A model generated the notes under the pieces. The model ran no database searches. It was not told where the DNA came from and saw only the letters and a list, made by a program, of their open reading frames with translations. This document shows positions 45,666 to 58,233 of a stretch of DNA of 64,000 nt, piece after piece. How positions within the stretch are numbered: position 1 is the stretch's first letter; each line of letters opens with the position of its first letter. The stretch is from Puniceibacterium antarcticum (GTDB lineage: Bacteria > Pseudomonadota > Alphaproteobacteria > Rhodobacterales > Rhodobacteraceae): contig NZ_AWWI01000121.1 in NCBI RefSeq assembly GCF_002760615.1, forward strand, positions 248,001-312,000, written 5' to 3'. Position numbers and translations under genes: made by a program.

Positions 45666-46757
45666 ATGCGCCACAGCATAAAAGACATTGCATCCTCTCT
45701 TGGCCTACAGGCTGAGGGGGATCTGGATATTGTCGTGACCGGCATAGGTGAGCCGGGCGCCGCCACCTCTGACCAGCTCGCGCTTGCCATGCGCCCGGAC
45801 TATGCGGCGGCGCTGGGACAGGGGCAGGCGCGCGCGGCAATGCTCTGGGCAGATGCCGACTGGCGCAGCTACGGGCTGAAAGCCGCCATTCTGTCAAAGC
45901 GCCCGCGTTATGCCATGTCCGGCCTTTCGGCGCTTATGGACAAGGGGCAGGGATATGATGTGGGTGTTCATCCGACCGCATTGATCGATCCTACGGCGGT
46001 TCTGGGGCAGGGTATTTCAGTCGGGGCCTACAGCATCATTGCTGCGGGTGCGCGGATCGGAGCAGGGTCGGTCATCGGGCCGCAGTGTCATGTCGGCTGG
46101 GACGCCACCCTCGGCGACGGCGCGCTTTTGCATTCTGGCGTACGTATTGGCGCGCGGGTCACCATCGGCGCGCGCTTCATTGCCCAGCCTGGCGCGGTTA
46201 TCGGCGCAGATGGATTTTCTTTTGTCACCCCCGAGGTTTCCGGGGTCGAGCGTGCTCGTGATACGCTGGGCGGCACGGGGGGCGAGGATGCGCAGGCTTG
46301 GGCGCGTATCCATTCGCTGGGGGCCGTGACACTTGGCGATGATGTCGAAGTTGGCGCCAACACCTGCATCGACCGGGGCAGTGTGCGCGACACCCTTGTG
46401 GGCAATGGCACAAAATTCGACAATCTTGTTCAGATCGGCCACAATGTCATCATCGGGCACGACTGTTTGATTTGCTCGCAGGTCGGAATCGCCGGGTCCA
46501 CCGTGCTGGGCAACAACGTTGTGCTGGGCGGACAGACCGGGGTCAGCGACAACATCCGCATCGGCGACAATGTAATCACGGGTGGCGGCACCAAGGTACT
46601 GTCCAGCGTCCCCGCAGGCCGCGTGATGTTGGGATATCCGGCCGTCAAGATGGAGACGCATCTGGAAAGCTACAAGGCCCTGCGCCGGTTGCCCCGGCTT
46701 ATGAGGGACTTTGCCGGGCTGCAGAAACGGGTTTCCAAGCTGGATGAGACCGACTAA
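45666..46757 (+). CDS. lpxD: UDP-3-O-acylglucosamine N-acyltransferase LpxD
   Basis: 363 residues. N-terminal uridine-binding domain (~100 residues) followed by the left-handed beta-helix ([40 protein letters not shown], with the catalytic histidine in GHN). LpxD adds the second acyl chain in lipid A synthesis. Unlike enteric genomes, it lies beside an ACP and a ketoacyl synthase, not lpxA/fabZ. GGGAGG about six bases upstream of the start is a strong ribosome site. Confidence 0.93.
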   Translation: MRHSIKDIASSLGLQAEGDLDIVVTGIGEPGAATSDQLALAMRPDYAAALGQGQARAAMLWADADWRSYGLKAAILSKRPRYAMSGLSALMDKGQGYDVGVHPTALIDPTAVLGQGISVGAYSIIAAGARIGAGSVIGPQCHVGWDATLGDGALLHSGVRIGARVTIGARFIAQPGAVIGADGFSFVTPEVSGVERARDTLGGTGGEDAQAWARIHSLGAVTLGDDVEVGANTCIDRGSVRDTLVGNGTKFDNLVQIGHNVIIGHDCLICSQVGIAGSTVLGNNVVLGGQTGVSDNIRIGDNVITGGGTKVLSSVPAGRVMLGYPAVKMETHLESYKALRRLPRLMRDFAGLQKRVSKLDETD

Positions 46758-46794
46758 ATCAGCGGGAAGAGGGCACGGCAAAGGAACTTTGGCC

Positions 46795-47055
46795 ATGGAC
46801 GTCGAAACGAAAGTACGCGAAATCATCGCAGAACAGGCGTTGCTTGATGTGGACGAGGTGCAGATGGACAGCACGCTCGAAAGCTTGGGTGTGGATAGTC
46901 TCGGCCTTGTCGAGAGTATTTTTGCCATTGAAGAGGCCTTTGACATCAACATCCCCTTTAATGCAAACAATCCGGCAGAAAGCGATTTCGACATCTCATC
47001 CGTGCGGTCGATCGTCGAGGGCATCCAGCGGCTGGTGGACGAGAAAACCTCGTGA
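46795..47055 (+). CDS. acyl carrier protein (specialised)
   Basis: 86 residues. The phosphopantetheine serine sits in LGVDSLGLVESIFAIEEAFD, clearly an ACP helix II. It differs from housekeeping AcpP (GADSLDTVE) and has an elongated C-terminus. Together with lpxD and a KAS II in one operon, it probably carries acyl chains for lipid A or another envelope lipid, comparable to AcpXL of rhizobia (inference). Overlaps the KAS gene by four bases. Confidence 0.9.
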   Translation: MDVETKVREIIAEQALLDVDEVQMDSTLESLGVDSLGLVESIFAIEEAFDINIPFNANNPAESDFDISSVRSIVEGIQRLVDEKTS

Positions 47056-48260
47056 ATCGCGTTGTCATCACAGGTGCGGGCACGATCAACGCACTTGGAA
47101 AAAACGTCCCGGAAACGCTGGAGGCCATGCGCGAAGGCCGTTGTGGCATTGCTGAACTTGAGTTTCGCGATGTGGACCGCCTGTCGATCAAGATCGGCGG
47201 TCAGGTCAAGGGGTTCGAGCCGGAGGCGATCTTCAACCGTCAGCAGCTGACTCTTTATGACCGTTTCACCCAGTTCACCCTGATGGCGGCGCAAGAGGCA
47301 ATCACACAGTCTGGTCTGACCTTCGGGGGCGAACTGGCCGCGACAACCGGCGTCGTGCTGGGAACCGCCGGGGGCGGGGTCGGCACATGGGATGACAATT
47401 ATCGTTCGGTCTATGAAGACGGCAAGAATCGGGTGCATCCGTTTGTTGTGCCCAAGCTCATGAACAACGCCGCCGCCAGCCATGTCTCGATGCAGTACAA
47501 CCTCAAGGGGCCGAGCTTTACGGTCTCGACCGCTTGTGCCTCTTCCAACCATGCGATGTCTCAGGCTTTTGCGATGGTGCGCTCCGGCATGTCCAAGGCC
47601 ATGGTGACGGGTGGGTCCGAATCCATGCTCTGCTTTGGCGGGGTCAAGGCCTGGGAAGGCCTGCGCGTGATGAGCCGCGACGCCTGCCGCCCCTTCAGCG
47701 CCAATCGCAACGGCATGGTGCAGGGCGAGGGTGCCGCGATTTTTGTCTTTGAGGAATTTGAACACGCTCGTGCGCGCGGTGCAGAGATCATGGCTGAGGT
47801 CGTCGGGTTTGCCATGACCTCTGATGCGTCGGACATCGTGATGCCGTCCAAACAGGGCGCTGCCCGTGCGATTTCCGGTGCCTTGGCCGATGCGCGCATC
47901 CCGCGCGATAAGATTGGCTATATCAACGCCCATGGCACAGGCACCGCCGCCAATGACAAGACGGAATGTGCCGCCGTCGCGGATGTCTTTGGCACCCATG
48001 CGGACAAGCTGATGATTTCGTCAACCAAGTCGATGCACGGACACCTGATTGGTGGCACCGGTGCGGTCGAGCTTTTGGCCTGCATCATGGCGCTGCGCGA
48101 CGGAGTGATCGCGCCGACGATCGGATACGAAGAACCTGATCCGGAATGCGCTCTGGACGTTGTTCCCAATGAGGCACGGGACGTCGCCGTGGAATATGCG
48201 CTGTCCAACGCTTTTGCGTTTGGCGGGCTCAACGCCGTTCTTGCACTGCGGCGGGTCTGA
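47052..48260 (+). CDS. beta-ketoacyl-ACP synthase (KAS II type)
   Basis: 402 residues, thiolase fold. The triad is intact: the cysteine in VSTACASSNHAM, histidine in NAHGTGTAAND and histidine in SMHGHLIGGTG. It elongates acyl-ACP by condensation with malonyl-ACP. Divergence from standard FabF and the adjacent dedicated ACP suggest a special chain length (for example a hydroxy- or long-chain lipid A acyl group). GTG/ATG start overlaps the ACP gene (GTGA). Confidence 0.9.
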   Translation: MNRVVITGAGTINALGKNVPETLEAMREGRCGIAELEFRDVDRLSIKIGGQVKGFEPEAIFNRQQLTLYDRFTQFTLMAAQEAITQSGLTFGGELAATTGVVLGTAGGGVGTWDDNYRSVYEDGKNRVHPFVVPKLMNNAAASHVSMQYNLKGPSFTVSTACASSNHAMSQAFAMVRSGMSKAMVTGGSESMLCFGGVKAWEGLRVMSRDACRPFSANRNGMVQGEGAAIFVFEEFEHARARGAEIMAEVVGFAMTSDASDIVMPSKQGAARAISGALADARIPRDKIGYINAHGTGTAANDKTECAAVADVFGTHADKLMISSTKSMHGHLIGGTGAVELLACIMALRDGVIAPTIGYEEPDPECALDVVPNEARDVAVEYALSNAFAFGGLNAVLALRRV

Positions 48261-48578
48261 GGGCATCCGCCACGGTTGTAGGTTTCTGACGTGATCAGGA
48301 GGGGGCTCTGCCCCCGACCGCGCGGGCGCGGGCTCCCCCGGGATATTTTGGGGCAGATGAAATTGGACGGAGGCTGAGCGGGCTGCTTCTTCGGTGGGTA
48401 CGGGTGAGTATGGTGAAACAGGCGTGCCATTGTTCGCCGTCACTGTCAGAATTTGTGGAAAAATGTTTCGAATTAAGCGCTATTTATATTAGAAAGCACA
48501 CTGATCTTGCGAAACACACTCCGGCCAGAGCGAGGGCTGGCCGGAGTCTGGGCAAGGAGCCGCGATCAGGTCAGCGGC
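48261..48578. other. intergenic region with a Rhodobacterales-type GC repeat and a hairpin
   Basis: No gene seen in 318 bases. 48299-48360 holds GGAGGGGGCTCTGCCCCC, then CCCCCGGGATATTTTGGGGC and AGATGAA, an intergenic element resembling one at 60977-61027. Closer to mnmA is a perfect hairpin CTCCGGCCAG/CTGGCCGGAG (see separate entry). Central DNA (48430-48510) is AT-rich. Confidence 0.6.
48519..48546 (-). terminator. hairpin downstream of mnmA
   Basis: CTCCGGCCAG (48519-48528) pairs with CTGGCCGGAG (48537-48546) around eight bases. It is 32 bases after the mnmA stop on the minus strand. The tail has only GTGTTTC, so it is a moderate terminator candidate. Confidence 0.55.
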
Positions 48579-49721
48579 CTATTGCCCACGCCAGATCCAC
48601 CCGCCACCCAGTATACGCGTGCTGTCGGGGTCGTAGAACACACAGGCCTGACCGGGCGAGACGCCTTCTTCTGGGGTGATCAGTTCGACCTCTGCTTCGG
48701 TCGCCGAAAGGGGGCGCAGGATCGCCTCGCGCGGGGGGCGGGTCGAGCGGACCTTGACAGCAATCCGCCATTCCGGGCGGCTGTCGAAGGGCTCATCGCC
48801 AAGCCAGTTGATCTCGCGCACCGGAACAACGCGGGTCGAAAGCAGCTCTTTCGGCCCGACGATCACTTTTTTTGCATCGACGTCCAGCTTCACCACATAA
48901 AGCGGATCGGCCAGCCCCCCGATGCCAAGACCGCGGCGTTGACCAACCGTATAATGGATGACGCCGTTATGGATGCCCAGAACCGTGCCCTCCGTATCGA
49001 CGATCTCGCCGGGCTCTGCCGCACCGGGGCGCAGCTTTTCGATCACGCTGGCATAGTTGCCATTTGGCACAAAGCAGATGTCTTGGCTGTCGGGCTTGTC
49101 GGCAACGCTGAGCCCATATTTTGCTGCCAAAGCACGGGTTTCGGCCTTGGAAGACAGGTGCCCCAAGGGAAAGCGAAGGTAGTCCAGTTGCTCTGGCGTT
49201 GTCGAGAACAGGAAGTAGCTTTGGTCGCGGTTTGCATCGGCCGCGCTGTGCAGTTCCGGACCGTTGGCGCCCACCTTGCGCTGTATGTAATGGCCGGTCG
49301 CCATGCAGTCGGCATCAAGATCCTTGGCCGTTTGCAGCAGATCCTTGAACTTGACCCGTTCGTTGCAGCGGATGCAGGGGACGGGTGTTGCGCCGCCCAG
49401 ATAGCTTTCGGCGAACTCGTCGATCACGGCTTCACGGAAGACATTTTCGTAATCGAGCACGTAATGCGGAAAGCCCATGGTTTCGGCCACCCGACGCGCG
49501 TCATGGATGTCGAGCCCGGCACAGCAGGCGCCCTTTTTGGCCAGTGCGGCGCCATGGTCGTAGAGCTGCAGCGTGACGCCCACGACATCATAGCCTTCCT
49601 CCGCCAGCTGGGCTGCCACGACAGAGCTGTCCACACCGCCGGACATGGCGACGACGACACGTGTTTGCGAAACCGGCTTTGGCAGGCCAAGCGAGTTGAG
49701 CTTGGGCAGGTCGAGGGGCAT
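48579..49721 (-). CDS. mnmA: tRNA 2-thiouridylase MnmA
   Basis: 380 residues. PP-loop [18 protein letters not shown], catalytic cysteine region [11 protein letters not shown], and the second cysteine in [11 protein letters not shown] are all present. MnmA thiolates U34 of tRNA for Lys, Glu and Gln. It stands alone in reverse orientation between the KAS gene and sciP. Start ATG complement 49719-49721. Confidence 0.96.
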   Translation of the reverse strand: MPLDLPKLNSLGLPKPVSQTRVVVAMSGGVDSSVVAAQLAEEGYDVVGVTLQLYDHGAALAKKGACCAGLDIHDARRVAETMGFPHYVLDYENVFREAVIDEFAESYLGGATPVPCIRCNERVKFKDLLQTAKDLDADCMATGHYIQRKVGANGPELHSAADANRDQSYFLFSTTPEQLDYLRFPLGHLSSKAETRALAAKYGLSVADKPDSQDICFVPNGNYASVIEKLRPGAAEPGEIVDTEGTVLGIHNGVIHYTVGQRRGLGIGGLADPLYVVKLDVDAKKVIVGPKELLSTRVVPVREINWLGDEPFDSRPEWRIAVKVRSTRPPREAILRPLSATEAEVELITPEEGVSPGQACVFYDPDSTRILGGGWIWRGQ

Positions 49722-49839
49722 TGTATTCTCCTGATGATCCTCGGGAATATAGGAAAATCCGAGGTATTCTCAAGGGGCTGTTTCACCAGCCGTTAAACGC
49801 GTTCCGTCCATATAGGCAAGGACAAGATTGGAACGCGAG

Positions 49840-50118
49840 ATGTACCTGAAAAAGATAGACGGTCCAAGGGCCGTGAATTTGCCGGATGGTTCGGTCATGA
49901 CACGCGCGGATCTGCCGCCGCCTGAAACAAAACGTTGGGTTGCATCACGCAAGGCGACAGTCGTTCGTGCCGTTCTGTATGGACTTCTGACCCAGGATCA
50001 AGCTTTGGAACGGTACAATTTAAGCGAAGATGAGCTGCATGCCTGGGTGAAGGCGGTCGCCACATTTGGCGAGGATGCTCTGAAGGCAACAACGTTACAG
50101 AAGTACAGGCAACCCTGA
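49840..50118 (+). CDS. sciP: SciP-family cell-cycle regulator (DUF1153)
   Basis: 92 residues from ATG 49840; four earlier codons lack a good ribosome site. LPDGSVMTRADLPPPETKRW, then a Trp/Asp/Glu rich helix-turn-helix (AVLYGLLTQDQALERYNLSE), are the SciP landmarks. SciP limits CtrA-dependent transcription in Caulobacter. It precedes ctrA by 112 bases, a synteny seen throughout alphaproteobacteria. Confidence 0.95.
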   Translation: MYLKKIDGPRAVNLPDGSVMTRADLPPPETKRWVASRKATVVRAVLYGLLTQDQALERYNLSEDELHAWVKAVATFGEDALKATTLQKYRQP

Positions 50119-50142
50119 GTTGTATCTTATCTAAGCTGGCCT

Positions 50143-50180
50143 GACTCGCGTTGATCATGTTAAAGTAATTGGGCGTTAAC
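50143..50180 (+). promoter_or_regulatory. ctrA promoter region with GANTC and TTAA motifs
   Basis: GACTC at 50143-50147 is a CcrM methylation site. TTAA lies at 50160-50163 and GTTAAC at 50175-50180; CtrA normally uses TTAA-N7-TTAA, but here the spacing is wider. GANTC and TTAA motifs in a ctrA promoter recall Caulobacter autoregulation. Function here is inferred. Confidence 0.5.
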
Positions 50181-50230
50181 CTTTTTTGTTCACTTTCAGT
50201 TTTGTACTAGTTCCTGAACGGAGACAGCTT

Positions 50231-50947
50231 ATGCGAGTGCTTCTGGTCGAAGACGATCCTACGGCGTCAAAAAGCATCGAGCTGATGCTGACCCACGCCA
50301 ACCTGAATGTCTACGCCACTGATCTTGGCGAAGAAGGCATCGATCTGGCCAAGCTTTATGACTACGATCTTATTCTGCTGGATCTCAATCTCCCCGATAT
50401 AAACGGGCATGAAGTTTTGCGTCAGTTGCGTCTGGCGCGGATTGAAACACCGATTCTCATTCTGTCTGGTGCCGACGATACGGAGAGCAAGATCAAGGGA
50501 TTCGGATTTGGCGCAGATGATTATCTGACCAAACCCTTCCATCGGGATGAGTTGATTGCGCGTATTCACGCGATCATACGCAGATCTAAGGGCCATTCGC
50601 AGTCGATCATCAATACGGGCAAAATCTCGGTCAACCTTGATGCCAAGACCGTCGATGTGAATGGAACGGCGGTTCATCTGACCGGCAAGGAATACCAGAT
50701 GCTGGAGCTTTTGAGTCTGCGCAAGGGTACGACGCTGACGAAAGAGATGTTCCTGAACCATCTCTATGGGGGAATGGACGAGCCCGAGCTGAAGATCATC
50801 GACGTCTTTATCTGCAAGCTTCGCAAGAAGCTGTCGGAAGCAACGGGCGAGGAAAGCTACATCGAAACGGTCTGGGGGCGTGGCTATGTATTGCGCGACC
50901 CCGATGGCGGAAAGGATCGCGCGACGCCGCTTGCGATTGGCGCTTGA
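50231..50947 (+). CDS. ctrA: cell-cycle response regulator CtrA
   Basis: 238 residues. Receiver domain with acidic pocket (LLVEDD) and phospho-acceptor D51 ([10 protein letters not shown]), then an OmpR-type winged helix ending [14 protein letters not shown]. The sequence is the very conserved CtrA form. It controls motility, gene transfer agents and division in Rhodobacterales. Start ATG at 50231; the frame is open upstream but unneeded. Confidence 0.97.
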   Translation: MRVLLVEDDPTASKSIELMLTHANLNVYATDLGEEGIDLAKLYDYDLILLDLNLPDINGHEVLRQLRLARIETPILILSGADDTESKIKGFGFGADDYLTKPFHRDELIARIHAIIRRSKGHSQSIINTGKISVNLDAKTVDVNGTAVHLTGKEYQMLELLSLRKGTTLTKEMFLNHLYGGMDEPELKIIDVFICKLRKKLSEATGEESYIETVWGRGYVLRDPDGGKDRATPLAIGA

Positions 50948-51019
50948 GCCGTCCGCCTGATCGGGTGATGCTGCCTCTGGACCTGCGCGGGTCCCACGCC
51001 TATCAGTGAGCCGGGATAA

Positions 51020-55248
<4,229 letters not shown>

Positions 55249-55286
55249 GTGCGGCGCAGGGATCGTACGCCAACCGGACACAGTCT

Positions 55287-55321
55287 GTTCCCAGATGTTC
55301 TCATTTGTTCTCATAAAGTTC
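55287..55321 (+). promoter_or_regulatory. LexA-type SOS box with GTTC array
   Basis: GTTC occurs four times at 55287, 55297, 55307 and 55318. The last pair is GTTC-TCATAAA-GTTC (55307-55321), an exact match to the alphaproteobacterial LexA consensus GTTC-N7-GTTC; the others have N6. It lies 65 bases before the small ORF at 55386. SOS control is the natural reading. Confidence 0.75.
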
Positions 55322-55385
55322 TTTACACAAGGTAAAGAATATGAGAACAAAGAGGCAACAGAGAGATGTCAATGGAGGTGACAAG

Positions 55386-55508
55386 ATGTTGGATCAGATC
55401 AGAACAGCCGCCCACCGGTCAAAACACACGCTTTTGGCCGATTGTATCGGTGCTCTCAGTCTTATCGTCATGCTTGTTGTCGGCCTGCATCTGCCTGCCC
55501 TCAGCTGA
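55386..55508 (+). CDS. 40-residue single-span membrane protein under SOS-box control (SidA-like candidate)
   Basis: ATG at 55386 with a near-perfect ribosome site GGAGGTGA at 55374-55381. The product starts MLDQIRTAAHRSKH and has one hydrophobic span (about ALSLIVMLVVGLHLPAL). It is preceded by a LexA box and followed by a strong terminator, as for an independently expressed small gene. Caulobacter SidA is a 29-residue, LexA-regulated membrane inhibitor of division; similarity is in size, topology and control only. Overlapping frames lack this ribosome site. Confidence 0.7.
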   Translation: MLDQIRTAAHRSKHTLLADCIGALSLIVMLVVGLHLPALS

Positions 55509-55649
55509 CCCAGTTTCCTGCCAGCGTGAACCGTTCCGGGCGCCTTTGCATCCTGTCCCAAATTTGATGCGCCGCGTCTGACACTGCCTGAACGGGGGTT
55601 GCCTGCCCCCAAGTCTGAGCGGACCCGGATCCCACGGTTTGCGCCACTT

Positions 55650-55686
55650 GCCGCCGCCTTCTTCCCGGAAGTGCGGCGGCTTTTTT
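55650..55686 (+). terminator. intrinsic terminator after the small SOS-box ORF
   Basis: GCCGCCGC (55650-55657) pairs with GCGGCGGC (55673-55680), with inner CTTC/GAAG pairing, and is followed directly by TTTTTT (55681-55686). A textbook rho-independent terminator. Confidence 0.9.
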
Positions 55687-55796
55687 ATTTTTGTTGGCCT
55701 GTCCCTGCGCCCTGGCCAAGATATTGATCGATCACGGTTAATCTTGGGTTAACGGCGCAGGAATGTCAGTTAATGTTTCTTGAAATCGCCGCGCGA

Positions 55797-56249
55797 TCAG
55801 GCACAGCGCGACGATAGCGCTTTTTCCACTGCCTCTGCCGCTGCTTCGATCGTCAAAAGGATCGAGGCGTGGCGATTTTTGTATTCCGTCGCCGGGCGCA
55901 GCACTTCGAGCCCGTCAAAGGGGGCTGCGGGTGCCGGTCCGCCGGATTTCAGCATCGCGCGCAGGGCATCGCGCGCCGTCACAATCTGATCCGGCGTGCA
56001 GCCGATAATCGCCGCCCCCACAACTGAGGCCGAGGCCTGCCCCAGAGCGCAGGCTTTCACATCCTGACCAAAGGCGCTGACCCTGCCGTCCTGCAAGCTC
56101 AGATCCACCGTCACGGTGGAGCCGCAGAGCGGCGAGCGCTTCTTGACCGTCGCATCGGGGGCGTCGAGCCGCCGGGTGTTCGGAATATCCGCCGCAAGCG
56201 CCAAAATGCGCGTTGAGTAGAGCTTGATCAGATCGTTTTCGCCGGACAT
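55797..56249 (-). CDS. IscU/SufU/NifU-like iron-sulfur scaffold protein
   Basis: 150 residues from ATG 56249. Cluster-ligand cysteines appear in RSPLCGSTV and QDVKACALGQASASV, with a conserved aspartate, as in NifU_N proteins. The third ligand position (C-terminal cysteine) can be seen in SSRCA, though its alignment is uncertain. Such proteins hold Fe-S clusters during assembly. It is a single gene, oriented against hisI. Confidence 0.82.
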   Translation of the reverse strand: MSGENDLIKLYSTRILALAADIPNTRRLDAPDATVKKRSPLCGSTVTVDLSLQDGRVSAFGQDVKACALGQASASVVGAAIIGCTPDQIVTARDALRAMLKSGGPAPAAPFDGLEVLRPATEYKNRHASILLTIEAAAEAVEKALSSRCA

Positions 56250-56318
56250 GGCTTTCCCTCTGGCTGTCTGCCTCTTAAATAGGGGCCAATATCGCCGATG
56301 CAAAAAGGTTTTTTCACT

Positions 56319-56678
56319 ATGCCCTTCGATCCTTCGACTTTGGTCTATGATGCGCACGGTCTGATTCCCGCGATTGCGCAGGATGCGGACAGCGGCGAGG
56401 TGCTGATGATGGCCTGGATGAACGCCGAATCAGTGGAGCGCACGCTTGAGACCGGGCGGGTGACCTATTGGTCCCGGTCGCGCGCGGCATTCTGGATCAA
56501 GGGCGAAACCTCGGGTCATGTGCAGGAACTGGTGGATCTGCGGGTGGATTGTGACCGGGATTCGCTGCTTGTCGTGCTGCGCCAGACCGGTCCGGCCTGT
56601 CACACGAACCGGCGGAGCTGTTTCTATCGGGCGGTGCGGGACGGCGACGAGGTTGAGCTGATGGCGCCCATGGCCTGA
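56319..56678 (+). CDS. hisI: phosphoribosyl-AMP cyclohydrolase HisI
   Basis: 119 residues (ATG 56319 chosen as it gives the family N-terminus MPFDPSTL; 56298 would add 7 residues). [39 protein letters not shown], and the zinc/magnesium residues in DCDRDSL and [11 protein letters not shown] are clear. It catalyses the third step of histidine synthesis. Alone here, unlinked to other his genes. Confidence 0.95.
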   Translation: MPFDPSTLVYDAHGLIPAIAQDADSGEVLMMAWMNAESVERTLETGRVTYWSRSRAAFWIKGETSGHVQELVDLRVDCDRDSLLVVLRQTGPACHTNRRSCFYRAVRDGDEVELMAPMA

Positions 56679-56740
56679 GCGCTGTGGCTGTGGCGCGGTC
56701 GGTTTTTGCGTATTTTTGAAGAGAAGAAGCGCGGGTTGAG

Positions 56741-57610
56741 TCAGAGACCGACCATGGTGCGGATGTCCTGAGGCGTGCAGCCTTCGGCGCGGTATTTCGA
56801 CAGGGCGCGCGCATCGTCGCGTTTGGCGAGGCGTTTACCCGCCGTGTCCCGGATCAGCCTGTGGTGGTGATAGCTCGGGGTCACAATGCCCAGAAGCCTT
56901 TGCAGCAGAACGTGAATTTGCGTCGCTTCGAACAGATCGGCGCCGCGGGTCACCTCGGTTATGCCCTGAGCGGCATCGTCCAGCACCACGGAGAGGTGAT
57001 AGGAGGTGCCCATGTCGCGCCGGGCCAGCACCACATCCCCAACGTCGTGCAGCAGGGTGTCTGGCAGGAGGATGATCTGGCCGGTTTCGCCCTGTGAGCC
57101 AGTTCCGGTTTCGGTAAAGGTGAGCCTGGCCGGGCTTTGCAGTGTCTTGAGCGCGGCAGCCATGTCAAGGCGCAGGGCTGCGTCGTGGGGGCGCTGCCCG
57201 TGTCTCGGGTGCGCGCGGCAAGTGCCGGGATAGACAAGGCCGTCGGGCCCGGTGACGGGCGCGGCACCTTCTTGCGGGGCGCTGGCGGCATCGGCAATGT
57301 CGCGGCGGGTACAAGTGCAGGGATAGAGCAGGCCACGCTTCCAGAGCGTGTCGAGGGCGGCGTCATAGCTGGTCTGACGGTCGGACTGGCGCAGGGGGGC
57401 GGCATCCCAGTGCAGCCCCAGCCAGTGGAGATCGTCATAGATCTGCCGCTCCCACTCCGGTTTGCTGCGCGCGCGGTCAATATCCTCGATCCGCAGCAGG
57501 AACTGACCCTTGCGGGCGTGTGCCCTGCCTTCGGCCAGTAACGCGGAAAACGCATGTCCCAGATGCAGCGGGCCGGTGGGGGACGGGGCAAAGCGCGTGA
57601 TGAAGGTCAA
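56741..57610 (-). CDS. gluQ: glutamyl-Q tRNA(Asp) synthetase GluQ
   Basis: 289 residues. Class I glutamyl-tRNA-synthetase catalytic core only: RFAPSPTGPLHLGHAFSAL (HIGH-like), zinc cysteines in CTCTRRD and GTCR, and a KRLAKRDDARAL in the KMSKS position. No anticodon-binding domain, as expected for GluQ, which attaches glutamate to queuosine-34 of tRNA-Asp. Both tRNA-Asp genes (42735, 42842) are in this window. Overlaps the next gene by four bases. Confidence 0.94.
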   Translation of the reverse strand: MTFITRFAPSPTGPLHLGHAFSALLAEGRAHARKGQFLLRIEDIDRARSKPEWERQIYDDLHWLGLHWDAAPLRQSDRQTSYDAALDTLWKRGLLYPCTCTRRDIADAASAPQEGAAPVTGPDGLVYPGTCRAHPRHGQRPHDAALRLDMAAALKTLQSPARLTFTETGTGSQGETGQIILLPDTLLHDVGDVVLARRDMGTSYHLSVVLDDAAQGITEVTRGADLFEATQIHVLLQRLLGIVTPSYHHHRLIRDTAGKRLAKRDDARALSKYRAEGCTPQDIRTMVGL

Positions 57611-58221
57611 TTCTTTTCAAGGATATAGACTGTGGATTTCAGATCGATCCCCGGCAGGTGCGCGCCGTGTTTTGCGTGCAGCAACCGCGCGTTTCCAGTG
57701 TCGAGATGTTCGTTCATCCGCGCCATGGTGCCGCGTTTCCGGCGCAGGTGGTCGTTGATGGAAAACACCAGTTTGCCGCCGGTGGTAAGGCTGGACATCA
57801 GCCGGTCAAGCAGCGTTGGCGGTGCGGCACTGTCGCCCAGAACGCTGATGGCGGTGATCGCGGCATAGCTGCCGGGGGCGAGGTTCAGCGGATCCTCAGC
57901 GCTCACAAGGGCGAGGTCGCGGTACAGCGCCTTTTCCCCGGCAAGGGCCAGCATCTGCGGGCAGATGTCGCAACCGTCGATGACCTGAAAGCCGATCTGC
58001 TTTAACGCTTGCCCGGAAAGCCCTGTTCCGCAACCAAAATCCAGTATCGGCTGGTCGCGCTCTGGCAGGTGTTTCGCCAGTGCCTTGGCGGCGCGTGCCG
58101 GGGTGGCATAGCCATTTTCGGCCAGCTCGGCCTCGTCAGCGCTGGACCATCCCTCGAAGAGGGGTGGCATGTTCCCCGGCGTCTTTACGCCGAAGACTTT
58201 GTCGAGGAATGTTCTGGCCAT
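57607..58221 (-). CDS. class I SAM-dependent methyltransferase
   Basis: 204 residues. ILDFGCGTGLSGQALKQIGF is the SAM-binding motif I, GCDICPQMLALAGEKALYRD follows as motif II, and AITAISVLGDSAAPPTLLDR as the acceptor-side region. Substrate unknown; the neighbours gluQ and trmFO are tRNA modification genes but this does not establish the target. It starts from ATG near the trmFO stop side. Confidence 0.87.
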   Translation of the reverse strand: MARTFLDKVFGVKTPGNMPPLFEGWSSADEAELAENGYATPARAAKALAKHLPERDQPILDFGCGTGLSGQALKQIGFQVIDGCDICPQMLALAGEKALYRDLALVSAEDPLNLAPGSYAAITAISVLGDSAAPPTLLDRLMSSLTTGGKLVFSINDHLRRKRGTMARMNEHLDTGNARLLHAKHGAHLPGIDLKSTVYILEKN

Positions 58222-58233
58222 TCCGTCAGTTAA

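Noticed and set aside
46017-47999. 660-codon open frame on the minus strand
   Set aside because: It runs antisense through lpxD, ACP and KAS II, has no ribosome site and reads as a high-GC shadow without family features.
48507-49796. 429-codon plus-strand frame over mnmA
   Set aside because: Mirror of mnmA, with no start signal or recognisable domain.
55366-55581. 71-codon frame overlapping the SOS-box ORF
   Set aside because: The ATG lies upstream of the GGAGGTGA site, which is placed for the ATG at 55386.
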